In this document: in pieces, positions 15,441 through 23,203 of the stretch
How positions within the stretch are numbered: the stretch's first letter is position 1
Layout of the letters: every line of letters starts with the position of its first letter
Source of the DNA: Micromonospora phytophila
GTDB lineage: Bacteria; Actinomycetota; Actinomycetes; Mycobacteriales; Micromonosporaceae
Length of the DNA: 39,643 nucleotides
Direction of reading: 5' to 3'
Assembly: GCF_023656545.1 (NCBI RefSeq)
Contig: NZ_JAMOKF010000017.1
Location: forward strand, 1 to 39,643
Made by a program: the position numbers and the translations under genes
The notes under the pieces: model-generated
What the model was told of the DNA's origin: nothing
The model's database searches: none
The model's input: only the letters and a program-made list of their open reading frames with translations

Positions 15441-15926
15441 TCACCGTCCGGGTTGCCGCTCCTTGACCTCCTGCAGCAGCCACCCGTTGCCGTCCGGGTC
15501 GGTGAACGAGGCGAATGAGGCGTAGCTGCGACGGTCCGGGGCGGGGCCGTCCACCCGTTCCTGGTCACCGGTGTCGTAGACGTTGTGGAAGACCTCGCTC
15601 ACCTCCACGCCCCTGCTGATCAGGTCGGCGCGGGCTTGGTCGATGTCGGAGACCACGAGGTAGGTGCCCTGGGCAGTGCCAGGCGCCGCGGGGGTGAGCC
15701 CGCGGCCGAGGTGGATCGAGCATGCCGACCCCGGCGGCGTCAGTTGCACGGCCCTGAACTTCGGGCCGGCCTCGAAGTCCGCATCGAGCCGCCACCCCAA
15801 GCCCTGGTAGAAGCGCAGGGCGCAGTCGACGTCAGCCACAGGGATGACGACGACCTCGAGTTTCATGAGCATGGTCGGCTCATTGACGTTCGATGCGCCG
15901 CCCTGATCTTCCTGCGGGGTGCTCAT
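15441..15926 (-). CDS. VOC family protein (glyoxalase fold)
   Basis: 161 aa from the ATG at 15926, with a strong AGGAGG at 7 bp spacing; longer frames lack support. The N-terminal 25 residues are polar (MSTPQEDQGGASNVNEP). The VOC domain follows: MKLEVVVIPVADVDCALRFYQGLGWRLDADFEAGPKFRAVQLTPPGSACSIHLG, and ASFTDPDGNGWLLQEVKERQPGR at the end. The DPDGNGW ending is typical of the VOC group that carries an extra helical tail. The substrate is unknown. It is probably co-transcribed with the two small genes to its left. Confidence 0.85.
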   Translation of the reverse strand: MSTPQEDQGGASNVNEPTMLMKLEVVVIPVADVDCALRFYQGLGWRLDADFEAGPKFRAVQLTPPGSACSIHLGRGLTPAAPGTAQGTYLVVSDIDQARADLISRGVEVSEVFHNVYDTGDQERVDGPAPDRRSYASFASFTDPDGNGWLLQEVKERQPGR

Positions 15927-16324
15927 GTCGACCTCCTGTGACGGATGCCAGGTTCGGTTATGGCCCTGGGTGAGCCCCCACCGGCCGGGGATCCGAGCGC
16001 CGGCTCCGGGTCGTGCGTGGACCGGCTGATACGACAATTGTGGCTTGCCGGACACCGCCGAGGAGGGCCGTTGGCGCAACCCGTTCCCGCCTCGGCAAAC
16101 GCCCGTAGCTGCGCCTTCGGCGGGTTCCCGGCCGGCGGCCGCCTCACGACCCTGACCGCGTACGAGCAAGATCCCTTGAAGTTGATCGTTCAACTCCCCC
16201 GGCCGCTACCATCCCGTTCGCCCTCGAGCCTCACGAACGGGGTGCAGACCCGCGGATCCGGCCCGGCAGGGCAAAAATTCCGACGGCCAACGGCGCGATG
16301 GAGCCTCCGCTAGGTTGATGAGCC
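15927..16324. other. Intergenic between divergent VOC and SMI1 genes
   Basis: 398 bp without a convincing gene; it should contain promoters for both flanking genes. A small symmetric motif, GTTGATCGTTCAAC, lies at about 16181-16194. Confidence 0.5.
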
Positions 16325-16744
16325 ATGCCGGGCTCGATCACTCTCCTATGGACGCAGATCGCCGAGTGGTTACGGAAGAACGCGCCGCTCACGTTCGAAA
16401 AGCTCAACCCTCCAGCGGATGAACGGGCGCTGGCTGAGTTCGCTTCAGAATTGGGCATTGAGCTTCCACCTGATTTTGTGGAGTTGCTCCTGAACTTCAA
16501 CGGTTCGGACGACGCACGAGGTGTCACCGGCATAACCCTGCTTCCGCCGGGTTGCTACATGATGGACAGCTCGCAGATGGCTCGCGACACCCGACAGAGA
16601 GCGTCAATCTGGGGCGATGCCTGGCGGTCGACCTGGATCGCGTTCGGAAGCGATCTGTGCGGCGGCTGCCTTGTCCTCGATACTCATCCGCGGCCACCGT
16701 ACGGGCGGATTTTCGAGTTCAACGAGGGACCGAACCGGCGTTGA
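16325..16744 (+). CDS. SMI1/KNR4 (SUKH) family protein, slightly short
   Basis: 139 aa. TFEKLNPPADERALAEFASELGIELPPDFVELLLNFNGSDD, then GITLLPPGCYMMDSSQM and WIAFGSDLCGGCLVLDTHPRPPYGRIFEFNEG are the SUKH-fold signature. SUKH proteins often act as immunity proteins of polymorphic toxins, or in other regulatory roles. No toxin gene is adjacent, so this is an orphan. The frame stops right after FEFNEGPNRR, where relatives usually continue with a final helix, so the C-terminus may be truncated. It is the last ordinary-looking gene before the att-like array. Confidence 0.78.
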   Translation: MPGSITLLWTQIAEWLRKNAPLTFEKLNPPADERALAEFASELGIELPPDFVELLLNFNGSDDARGVTGITLLPPGCYMMDSSQMARDTRQRASIWGDAWRSTWIAFGSDLCGGCLVLDTHPRPPYGRIFEFNEGPNRR

Positions 16745-16784
16745 CGGCCCCCGCTCCTGCGCAAGTCACGCCGGCCTTGGGTTG

Positions 16785-16810
16785 AGAAGAAGATCGCGGA
16801 TGGCTGGTCA
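16785..16810. repeat. 26-bp dispersed repeat, copy 1
   Basis: AGAAGAAGATCGCGGATG followed by G/A-CTGGTCA occurs here and at 22053-22078 with 25 of 26 bases identical. Copy 2 sits at an att-like site, so this copy may mark the left edge of the accessory array. Confidence 0.6.
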
Positions 16811-16860
16811 TCTGGTGCGGGTGCGCTGAGCGCGCGTAGCCACTCGACGGGCAATGGCAC

Positions 16861-17772
16861 TCACGCCAGTTCGGCGATCACTGCGCGGACCGTTCGGCGG
16901 CCGTGCTCGGCCATTCGAGGGAACGTATGCCGGTAGTAGTCGATGCCGGTCAGCGACGGAGCGAGGGCCCAGCCGCAGGCGCGGTGCCAGGTAGCTTCGT
17001 CGTACCCGATTGCCTCCCGGAAGGCCTCCCGGGCCGCACCGGTGAAGGTCCATAGCGCTGGTGCCACGTCCGGCGCCGGATCGCCGACACCGAGTGCGCC
17101 GAAGTCGATGACTGCGGCCAGTCGGCCGCGGTCGGTGATCAGGTTGCCCGGTTGCAGATCACCGTGGATCCATACGGGGTCCCGTTCCCAGTCGGGAGCA
17201 GCCAGGCAGGCATCCCAGGCCGCCTCGGCCGCGGTCACATCGAAGCCGTCGTCATGCTCGGCGAGCCGGGGCAGCCCACGGCGGACGTCTTTATCGGCGT
17301 GGAGCAGTGCGGACCCGCGGGAACCCGGTGGCTTGAACGGACCTCCGGCCGGATCCACCGCGTGGAGGGCGCGCACGAAGGCTGCCACATCGCGGGCCAG
17401 GGGTACGTCGTCGCAGCCAAGCCTGGGAGGCGTGCTCCCCACGACCCACGGCACCACGGTCCACCGCCACGGGTACCCCGCGCCCGGTTCACCCAGGTGA
17501 AGCGGAACTGGAATCCGCACCGGCAGGTGGGACGCCAGCAAGGGCAGCCACCGCGCATCAGAATCGGCCTGGTCGACCGCCCAGGCGATCTTGGGCATGC
17601 GGGCGACGAGTTCGTTGCCGAGCCGAAAGAGTACGTGGTCGGTGCCCTCCAACTCGTCGGGTAGGGGTGCCACGGGAAGGTCGGCCCACTGCGGGCACTG
17701 GGCCGCCACCAGGCGGCGCACCTGCCCGACGGTGGCTCGGATCTCGTCATCATGGATGGGCACGGCTGGCAC
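16861..17772 (-). CDS. Aminoglycoside phosphotransferase (APH)-family kinase
   Basis: 303 aa, GTG start (17772; a second GTG three codons in at 17763). No ribosome-binding site is visible. APH fold: DHVLFRLGNELVARMP (ATP-binding sheet, about residues 45-60), WTVVPWVVG hinge region, the catalytic loop HGDLQPGN (His203-Asp205...Asn210), and the metal-binding DFGALGVGDPAPDVA (Asp223). All expected catalytic residues are present, so it should be an active small-molecule kinase. Many such proteins in actinomycetes act on metabolites rather than drugs; resistance is not implied. Its 5' end lies just left of the first tRNA-derived repeat. Confidence 0.88.
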   Translation of the reverse strand: MPAVPIHDDEIRATVGQVRRLVAAQCPQWADLPVAPLPDELEGTDHVLFRLGNELVARMPKIAWAVDQADSDARWLPLLASHLPVRIPVPLHLGEPGAGYPWRWTVVPWVVGSTPPRLGCDDVPLARDVAAFVRALHAVDPAGGPFKPPGSRGSALLHADKDVRRGLPRLAEHDDGFDVTAAEAAWDACLAAPDWERDPVWIHGDLQPGNLITDRGRLAAVIDFGALGVGDPAPDVAPALWTFTGAAREAFREAIGYDEATWHRACGWALAPSLTGIDYYRHTFPRMAEHGRRTVRAVIAELA

Positions 17773-17829
17773 GGTAATGCGGTCAGGCGGTGCGGTGCCA
17801 ACCGATTAGGTGCCAAGCACCGACGCAGC

Positions 17830-17966
17830 GTCGACCTACGCATTACGAGATCAAATCGTCAGCGCCGACGACCTGGGCACATGCGGGTCTAGCAGCGGAA
17901 ACGCCTCTCGACATCTCACACCACTCCCCCGCCGTCCGCCGGCCTCTTGCGGACTGGATGCGGACC
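17830..17966 (-). repeat. att-like site A1: tRNA-Thr(CGT) 3'-half core plus phased repeats
   Basis: The core at 17830-17854 is, on the minus strand, the anticodon loop CTCGTAA, the stem strand TGCGT and AGGTCGAC of tRNA-Thr(CGT). It is identical over 25 bp to the site at 31893-31917 and beyond. 99 bp after the loop lie TGCGGACT (17948) and TGCGGACC (17959), spaced 11 bp. The same layout recurs at 22967, 24398 and 31873. This matches core plus arm-type sites of a tyrosine-integrase attachment site; no integrase is adjacent. Confidence 0.7.
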
Positions 17967-17974
17967 GCAGACCC

Positions 17975-18039
17975 CTTGATCCGTAGCCTCGGCGAGGCTG
18001 TCCGGAACGGTGCGGCCCCGGTGAGGACCGAATTAGGAC
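17975..18039 (-). repeat. att-like site A2: tRNA-Arg(ACG)-type core
   Basis: The minus strand reads CTACGGATCAAGGGG, close to the tRNA-Arg(ACG) anticodon loop and stem. The next 20 bp (GCCTCGGCGAGGCTGTCCGG) are almost identical to the flank of the site at 22181. A repeat pair (T)(G/T)AGGAC(C/T) at 18024 and 18035 is only 38 bp from the core, so this copy may carry an internal deletion. Confidence 0.5.
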
Positions 18040-18077
18040 TGACGGCTGAACAGGGCATCGGGCATCGTGCCACGAGC

Positions 18078-18275
18078 TCACTCAGATGCGCCGAGGTGTT
18101 GCTGTAGGACGTCGATGACGGTGGCCACAACCCGTCGCGCTTGCTCTTGCGAGTCGGTCCGCGAGTACCGGGCGAGGGTGTCCCCGATAGCTTCGACTAG
18201 GGGTTCGTCCTGATCGATCCAAGTGTGGAGGGCGTCGATGACGTCCTGGGCGGTTCGGAGGGCCATGCACTCCAT
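18078..18275 (-). CDS. Small acidic hypothetical protein
   Basis: 65 aa from the ATG at 18275 (alternative ATG at 18266): ALRTAQDVIDALHTWIDQDEPLVEAIGDTLARYSRTDSQEQARRVVATVIDVLQQHLGASE. It appears all-helical and acidic; the family is not recognised. It lies alone between two att-like sites (A2 and A3), facing left. Composition and codon use look real, but function is unknown. Confidence 0.5.
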   Translation of the reverse strand: MECMALRTAQDVIDALHTWIDQDEPLVEAIGDTLARYSRTDSQEQARRVVATVIDVLQQHLGASE

Positions 18276-18300
18276 CGTGGCATGGCAGCTTGTCAGCCAT

Positions 18301-18439
18301 CTGATCCGTAGATCCCCAAGACCAATTCTGGGCTGTCCCGTACCGTGCGCGTCGCCCTGGTCGTCACGCGCTCGGTCACTCGATCGGTTCGGTTTCGTCC
18401 GGCCCAGTTCGCCTCGGTGGCTCCCACAGATGGCTCCCA
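18301..18439 (-). repeat. att-like site A3: tRNA-Arg(ACG) core plus GGCTCCCA pair
   Basis: The minus strand reads CTACGGATCAGATGG: loop CTACGGA (18305-18311) and stem TCAGA of tRNA-Arg(ACG). Exactly 108 bp after the loop come GGCTCCCA (18419) and GGCTCCCA (18432), spaced 13 bp. The interval is homologous to that at 23859-23965, where the same 108-bp distance and the same pair occur. Confidence 0.7.
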
Positions 18440-18672
18440 AATCCTTCTCTACGGCTACCCTCGACGAGGTGGAGCCAGATTTTCCGGAGGCACAGCCACC
18501 TTCCTCTCGCCCCAAAGGCGTTCATCGCCGATGTCCGGAATGCCGTGGTGTCGCGCGGCTTCCCGGCATGGTGAAGACCACGGGCATGGGCAAGGGAATG
18601 GGAAGCGTTTTCGGGCCCTGCCCCACCTGCGACGGTGTTGGCTACCTGACCGAGGATGACTTGGCGGACTGA
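18430..18672 (+). CDS. Small zinc-ribbon (CxxC-CxxC) hypothetical protein
   Basis: 80 aa if started at the ATG at 18430, which lies inside the second-repeat region of site A3. The N-terminal 35 residues are Ser/Pro-rich. They are followed by CPECRGVARLPG (about residues 39-50) and GPCPTCDGVGYL (about 63-74), two CPxC knuckles of DnaJ-type zinc-ribbon character with Gly-rich partners. It could bind zinc and RNA or protein; the specific role is unknown. A later internal start is possible because only the last 50 residues look conserved. Confidence 0.5.
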   Translation: MAPKSFSTATLDEVEPDFPEAQPPSSRPKGVHRRCPECRGVARLPGMVKTTGMGKGMGSVFGPCPTCDGVGYLTEDDLAD

Positions 18673-18837
18673 TCATGCGCAGAAGCAAGCCTCGTCAGCC
18701 GCCGTCGGCAGCTTCCCAGGGGCGCTTGTAGTCCGTCACTGGCGAGTCGACTGTCAGACCCGAAAATCCAACGGTGAGTGGGCAGGCGGCAGCACCCGGC
18801 GCAGCGCAGCGGAGCCGGGTTTGTGTGGGCGATGGGG

Positions 18838-20130
18838 TCAGGCGGCTTCAGGTTCGGCGATGACGGCCTTGCCGTCGCGGATGGTGATCTTTTGACCGGT
18901 GACGGCCTGGAGTTGGGTGGCCAGGTTTCGGGCCCTGCGCTGTTTGTTGATACGCGTGTCGAAGTGGTCGGCGCCGAGGTCACGGAACCGAACCGCGGGG
19001 TCGGACAGCAGGTGGTAGACGATGACCAGGACCGCATTGCCGGTGGCCACGGTCGCCTTCTGTTTGCCGCGACGTTTGGCGATGCGTCGGTGCCGTGTGC
19101 CGAGGAAGGTGTCGGTCCGGCACGCGCTGCCGGCGATGTTGCCCAAGGTAGCGGCCAGCCACGGGCTGCCTTTTGCTCGGCCCTTGTTCTTCTTCTTCCC
19201 GGCGGACTCGTGGGTCTGCGGGCAGAACTTGGCCCACGACACCAGGTGCGCGTCGGACGGGAAGCGGCTCATGTCCACGCCCACCTCGGCGATCAGTTCC
19301 TGAGCGGCGGTGGGGCCAACTGCGGTGATCTCAATCAGTTGCGCCACCTGATGGGCGAAAGGGGCGACCGCCTCGGCGATCGTGGTGTCCAGGGCGGTGA
19401 TCTGTGCGCTGAGCCGGTCGATGTTGTCCAGCATCATCGCCAGGATGGTGGCGTGGTGATCGGTGAAGAACCCCCGCAACGCCTCCTGCAGCTGCGCGAT
19501 TTTGACACGCAGCCGGCCCCTGGCCATCTGAGCGAGGACCGTCGGGTCGCGCTGTCCATCGATGAGTGCCCGGAGTATCAGCCGCCCGGATACCCCAAAC
19601 ACGTCGCTCACCACCGAGGTGATCTTGATCTGGGCGTCTTCGAGCAGTTTCTCCACCCGCTGCATCTCCCGAGTGCGATCGCGGATGAGCGAACGCCGGT
19701 AGCGGGTCAGGTTACGCAGCTCCCGGATGGGTTTGGGATGCACCAGCGACGGCCGACACATGCCCCGCTCGGCGACCTTGGCCAACCACACCGCGTCGGC
19801 CTTATCGGTCTTGGCCCGCCCGGGCACGTTCTTCACGTCGCGGGCGTTGACCAGCCAGCACTCGAAGCCCTCCGCCTCGAGCAGATAGTAGACACCCTTC
19901 CAGTAGTCGCTGGTTGACTCCATGACGACCCGGGTGACGCCCCAACGGCGCAACCAGTCCGCCATCTGCAGCAGCCCCGACGTGGTGGTGGCAAAGCCGC
20001 GTACCTCCTGCATGCGCCGGCCCGGCCTGGACTCGTGCGGCACCCGCACGCACGCCTCCAACACCGCCTTACCCAGATCGAGTGCGGCAACCCGCTCGAC
20101 GTGTAACTCCTGCTCGTCGACCTCTTCCAT
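18838..20130 (-). mobile_element. IS110-family transposase (DEDD recombinase)
   Basis: 430 aa from the ATG at 20130 (GGGAGAGC upstream). The N-terminal RuvC-like DEDD domain shows Asp18 (AALDLGKAV), Glu71 (VVMESTSDYWKG), Asp109 and Asp112 (RAKTDKADAVWLA). The C-terminal transposase_20 domain shows ITAVGPTAAQELIAEVGVDMSRF and the serine region HESAGKKKNKGRAKGSPWL. All catalytic residues appear intact, so it may be active. Full length for the family. IS110 elements lack normal terminal inverted repeats, so I cannot place the ends. The non-coding DNA upstream of the gene (20131 to about 20450) is where IS110-group elements encode their bridge RNA. Confidence 0.9.
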
Positions 20131-20668
20131 GACGCTCTCCCGTGGGGAGTCGGGACGGGGAAAGGTCACCCGCGGGAGCCGGCGGGGAAGATGAAGAGTC
20201 GGACCCTCGTGCTCGTAGCAACAATGCGCAGCCCCTCGAAGCGGCTCCCAGCGTCAAACAGCTTGACGGCCTCACCTGCGCCATGAAAGTACCGACGTCG
20301 GCGGGCGACCACCTCGATTTTCCCGCATACGCGGCGCCCCGAAGGGACCCGAAAACAGCTTGGCAATTGCCGATGTCCGGCTGCCCTCTGGCTTCGCGGC
20401 CTGGTCTCGGCGGTCTCTCGCGGCCTCGGCTAGCCCCTGCTGTCCTGGCCCAATGGCACGTGAATGGCACGCACGATTGCTACCCGCGCGGGCATGCCTG
20501 TTCCTTCGTCGGTGGCTTCCACGACCGGTGACGTCGACGTATCAGCGGCCGCAGGGAAGGGCGCGCGGACGTAATGGTGGTCACGATCGTGGCGCTCTAC
20601 CAACGGGACTCCGAAAATCCCGAGGACCGGGCCGCCGGCCCGGCCGATCCCTCAGACGTTAGGACGTA
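20131..20668. other. Non-coding: IS110 5' flank and a phased repeat pair
   Basis: 538 bp without a convincing gene. The part next to the transposase probably belongs to the IS110 end. TGGCACG at 20454 and 20465 forms an 11-bp phased pair like those of the att-like sites, but no clear tRNA core is seen about 100 bp to its left. The promoter of the secreted protein gene should be at the right edge. Confidence 0.45.
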
Positions 20669-21934
20669 ATGCCCGTTCAACCCCCCTCCACCCGCCAACA
20701 CCTGCTCTGTAGCGGCCTCGCGGTCGGCGCACTGGCCGCACTCGGCACTGGTCTGCTGCCCGCCGCCCCGGCCGTCGCCGCCCCTGCCCGGGCGGACCTG
20801 GTCGTCGCCACCTCCGTCGACCCCGTCGAGGTGCCGGCCAGCGGCGGCTGGTCGACCCTGACCCTCGACCTGCGCAACTCCGGCACGAAGGCCAGCCAGG
20901 ACGTGACGGTGGCGTTCACGCTGCCGACGGACGCCTGGTTCTTCACCGACGGGTTCGTGATCCCGCCGAGCTGGAACTGTGACCTGCTGGGCACGGCGAC
21001 CTGCACCCACGCCCCGCTGGCCGCCGGGGAGGTCGCCGACACGCTGGCCATCCCGTTCGGGATCCCGGGCGGTACCGCCGGCGACACGCTGACCGTCACC
21101 GCCAGGGCGTCGACCGGTATGGAATCGTCGACCGCCAACAACACCGGCCAGGCGACTCTGCGCTACATCCCCAGCACGGTGGATCTCGACTTCGTGCCCG
21201 CCGCCACCACCCAGCAGCTGCTTACGAACGAGCAGGCGCAGCTCGTCACGTCCGTCCGGAACACCGGGAACTCGCCCTCGGGCGACGTCACCGTCACCAC
21301 CCCCGTGCCGACTGGCTTGCGCGGCTCGGAGACGTACAACGAGGGGTGGGACTGCGCGTTCGGCGACGGCGTGGCCGACGGCCGGGCCGGCTGGCGATGC
21401 ATTCACGGCCCGCTGCAGCCGGGCCAGACGAGCGAGCCGCTGGAATTCGCCGCGAGCCTCACCGACGCCACAGCAGGCGCCGTCGTGACGATTGAGGCGA
21501 CCGCGTCGACGACGTCGACGGAGACCACCCTGGACAACAACACGGCGCGGCACACCGTCACGTGGGAGCAGGCCGCCGTCGTACGCGGCACCGTCTGGGT
21601 GGACAGCAACCGCAACGGCGTACGAGACGCAGGCGAGGCGGGTGCCCCGGTCGGCAGCGACGGGATCGACCACATCGAGCTGAACCCGCACACCCCCGGC
21701 CAGCCCGGCTACACGGTCACCATCAACCCCGACGGCACCTACGTCGCGTACGTCCGCCCGGGCACCTACCGAGCGGAGTTCTACGTGCAGGACCCGCACG
21801 AGTTCATCGACTCGGCCGACTCCGACCTGATCTACCACTCGAACGAGACCGGTGGCTACAACAACTACGGCTACACCGACTGGTTCACGGTGGCGACCGG
21901 TGGCCAGGTCACCCTGGACGCGGGCGTGAACTGA
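20669..21934 (+). CDS. Secreted SdrD-B-like/CARDB-type beta-sandwich protein
   Basis: 421 aa. Sec signal peptide of about 38 residues (hydrophobic LLCSGLAVGALAALGTGLLPAAPAVAAPA, cleavage about AAPA-RAD). Two beta-sandwich repeats follow: LVVATSVDPVEVPASGGWSTLTLDLRNSGTKASQDVTVAFTLP (about 40-160), and a second with VTSVRNTGNSPSGDVTVTTPVPTGL (about 170-290). Both fit the DUF11/CARDB type. The C-terminal SdrD-B-like domain starts GTVWVDSNRNGVRDAGEAG (Ca-binding DxNxNGxxD motif) and ends in YTDWFTVATGGQVTLDAGVN. No LPXTG or membrane anchor is seen, so it is probably released or surface-associated. Confidence 0.82.
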   Translation: MPVQPPSTRQHLLCSGLAVGALAALGTGLLPAAPAVAAPARADLVVATSVDPVEVPASGGWSTLTLDLRNSGTKASQDVTVAFTLPTDAWFFTDGFVIPPSWNCDLLGTATCTHAPLAAGEVADTLAIPFGIPGGTAGDTLTVTARASTGMESSTANNTGQATLRYIPSTVDLDFVPAATTQQLLTNEQAQLVTSVRNTGNSPSGDVTVTTPVPTGLRGSETYNEGWDCAFGDGVADGRAGWRCIHGPLQPGQTSEPLEFAASLTDATAGAVVTIEATASTTSTETTLDNNTARHTVTWEQAAVVRGTVWVDSNRNGVRDAGEAGAPVGSDGIDHIELNPHTPGQPGYTVTINPDGTYVAYVRPGTYRAEFYVQDPHEFIDSADSDLIYHSNETGGYNNYGYTDWFTVATGGQVTLDAGVN

Positions 21935-21961
21935 CAATCCTCGGCGCCGTACCGGCAACAC

Positions 21962-21996
21962 CCGGGCGGTCCGGCCTCCGCGGCCGGGCCGCCCGG
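21962..21996 (+). terminator. Hairpin terminator after the secreted protein gene
   Basis: CCGGGCGGTCCGGCC (21962-21976) pairs with GGCCGGGCCGCCCGG (21982-21996) with one mismatch and a 5-nt loop, 28 bp after the stop. Confidence 0.65.
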
Positions 21997-22050
21997 ACCT
22001 CGTCGTGGGCCCATCGGGCGGCGCGATTGCGCGTGGGCATGGCCTGGAGT

Positions 22051-22164
22051 TTAGAAGAAGATCGCGGATGACTGGTCAGGCCGCCGCACCCCTGTTCAGC
22101 ACGTCCGTGGTTGTCGGGCGTCGTCGGCCACTGCCGCTGTCCTTGGCTGTACAGATGGCTGTAC
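22051..22164 (-). repeat. att-like site with GGCTGTAC pair; weak tRNA-like core
   Basis: The minus strand starts CTTCTAA (22051-22057), which resembles the anticodon loop of tRNA-Arg(TCT), next to the 26-bp repeat shared with 16785-16810. 88 bp later GGCTGTAC occurs at 22145 and 22157 (12-bp spacing). The identical pair is at 23819/23831. The core identity is tentative. Confidence 0.45.
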
Positions 22165-22180
22165 GACCGGCCGGCGCTGA

Positions 22181-22312
22181 CCTTCTGATCCGTAGCCTCG
22201 GCGAGGTTGTCCGGCTTGGTGCAGCGCGGTCGGCGACTCCTGGTCCCAGCGCTTCACGGATCCGCTGCTGTGTCGGCCCGTCCAGCGCCGTTGCTGTCAG
22301 TCGCTGCTGTCA
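22181..22312 (-). repeat. att-like site B2: tRNA-Arg(ACG) core plus GCTGTCA pair
   Basis: The minus strand reads CTACGGATCAGAAGGTC, the tRNA-Arg(ACG) anticodon loop, stem and variable region (loop 22189-22195). 98 bp later GCTGTCA occurs at 22293 and 22306 (13-bp spacing). The first 20 bp right of the core match the flank of site A2. The frameshifted DUF3592-like gene follows. Confidence 0.6.
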
Positions 22313-22427
22313 TCGTGGTTTCGGCTCCTGTCAGCTCGGCAAGCAGCGCCCTGGACGGTCTGTGGTGGTCTGGCGCGTTGCAGATACGCTCACGGCCCTC
22401 CTGTGCTTGTCTGATCGGGGTGTGGCC

Positions 22428-22816
22428 GTGGAATGGATATTTCCGATCCTGTGGGTGGCGATCTTCGCCCGCTTCTACTTGACCGAGGGCAGAACCACCG
22501 TGCGGGAGTGGCGGCTGCGGCTCTTGGTCAGACCGTTAACGGCAGGGTTACGAGCCTTAGGCGGTCGGCCGGTAGTTACGGCCCGGTGTGGAGGGGCAGC
22601 GTCACGTACTCATCCCCGCGTGGCAAACACACGATCACCGGCCACGTTGCCCCGGACGTCGAAGTCGGGCAGGACTTCCTGGTGCGTTACCTTCCAGGAA
22701 ACCCCGAAGTGACAGTCATGTCCGAGGGCGTCGTCATGCTCATTGTCAAGACCATCGGGGTCATAGCCGTCACCGCGATCCTCATCGCCATTGCACTTGC
22801 CGTCGCGCTGGGCTGA
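22428..22816 (+). pseudogene. DUF3592-like membrane protein, frameshifted
   Basis: Starting at GTG 22428 (or GTG 22422), one frame encodes EWIFPILWVAIFARFYLTEG and REWRLRLL, a membrane helix and start typical of DUF3592 proteins. Near 22521-22526 the reading moves by -1 into the frame encoding GQTVNGRVTSLRRSAGSYGPVWRGSVTYSS, then VGQDFLVRYLPGNPEVTV and a C-terminal helix VMLIVKTIGVIAVTAILIAIALAVALG. One base missing at about 22523 explains it. Decay or a sequencing error are both possible. Role unknown; the family are small membrane proteins. Confidence 0.6.
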
Positions 22817-22854
22817 ACTCGTCATTAGGACCACGTTGGTGTCGGCTGGTTAGC

Positions 22855-22902
22855 GGATGTCCTCGTCGGGCAGTCGCAGCGCGTCCAGCCTCCCCGGGGC
22901 GG
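22855..22902. repeat. About 50-bp dispersed repeat, copy 1
   Basis: GCGGAT(G/C)TCCTCGTCGGGCAGTCGC and then (C)GTCCAGCCTCCCCGG occurs here and at 25129-25175 with roughly 90% identity. Weaker similarity extends through GTGGAGCGCC. Confidence 0.6.
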
Positions 22903-22966
22903 GGCGGGGGCCAAGGTGGAGCGCCCTACGGACGAGTCTCAATGTCGGTCGTCAAGGGTCGGCCGG

Positions 22967-23101
22967 GCGACCGAGGGATTATGAGATCAAATTGCCAGCG
23001 CCAACGACCTGGGTACATGGGTGTCAAGCAGCGGAAACACCTCTCGACATTTCCACCACTCCCCCGCCGTCCACCGACCTCTTGCGGACTGGGTGCGGAC
23101 C
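22967..23101 (-). repeat. att-like site B1: CTCATAA core plus TGCGGAC pair
   Basis: The minus strand reads CTCATAATCCCTCGGTCGC: an anticodon-loop-like CTCATAA (22979-22985) followed by a stem/variable sequence as in site C (24398) rather than the Thr(CGT) one. 98 bp later TGCGGACT (23083) and TGCGGACC (23094) are spaced 11 bp. The interval between is clearly homologous to those of A1 and C (for example GCAGCGGAAAC, CTCTCGACAT, CCGCCGTCC). Confidence 0.65.
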
Positions 23102-23203
23102 GCCCAAAAGGCACCGGGTGTCCTTGGGATCCGCAACGCCGTCCCGCCGGTTGCCGTTGCTGTCGTTGAGCCCCCGAACACGCCGGCTGGCGCCAACCTA
23201 TGT

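Noticed and set aside
16861..17772. Calling the APH-family kinase an antibiotic-resistance gene
   Set aside because: The catalytic motifs only show a small-molecule kinase; nothing in sequence or neighbours identifies a drug substrate.
20345..20471. tRNA core for the TGGCACG pair at 20454/20465
   Set aside because: The sequence about 100 bp to the left (minus strand CTGTTTTCGGG) does not match any tRNA anticodon arm well enough.
20597..21961. Leftward 454-aa frame opposite the secreted protein gene
   Set aside because: Shadow frame, Arg/Gly/Val-rich; the + strand product has a signal peptide and recognisable beta-sandwich domains.
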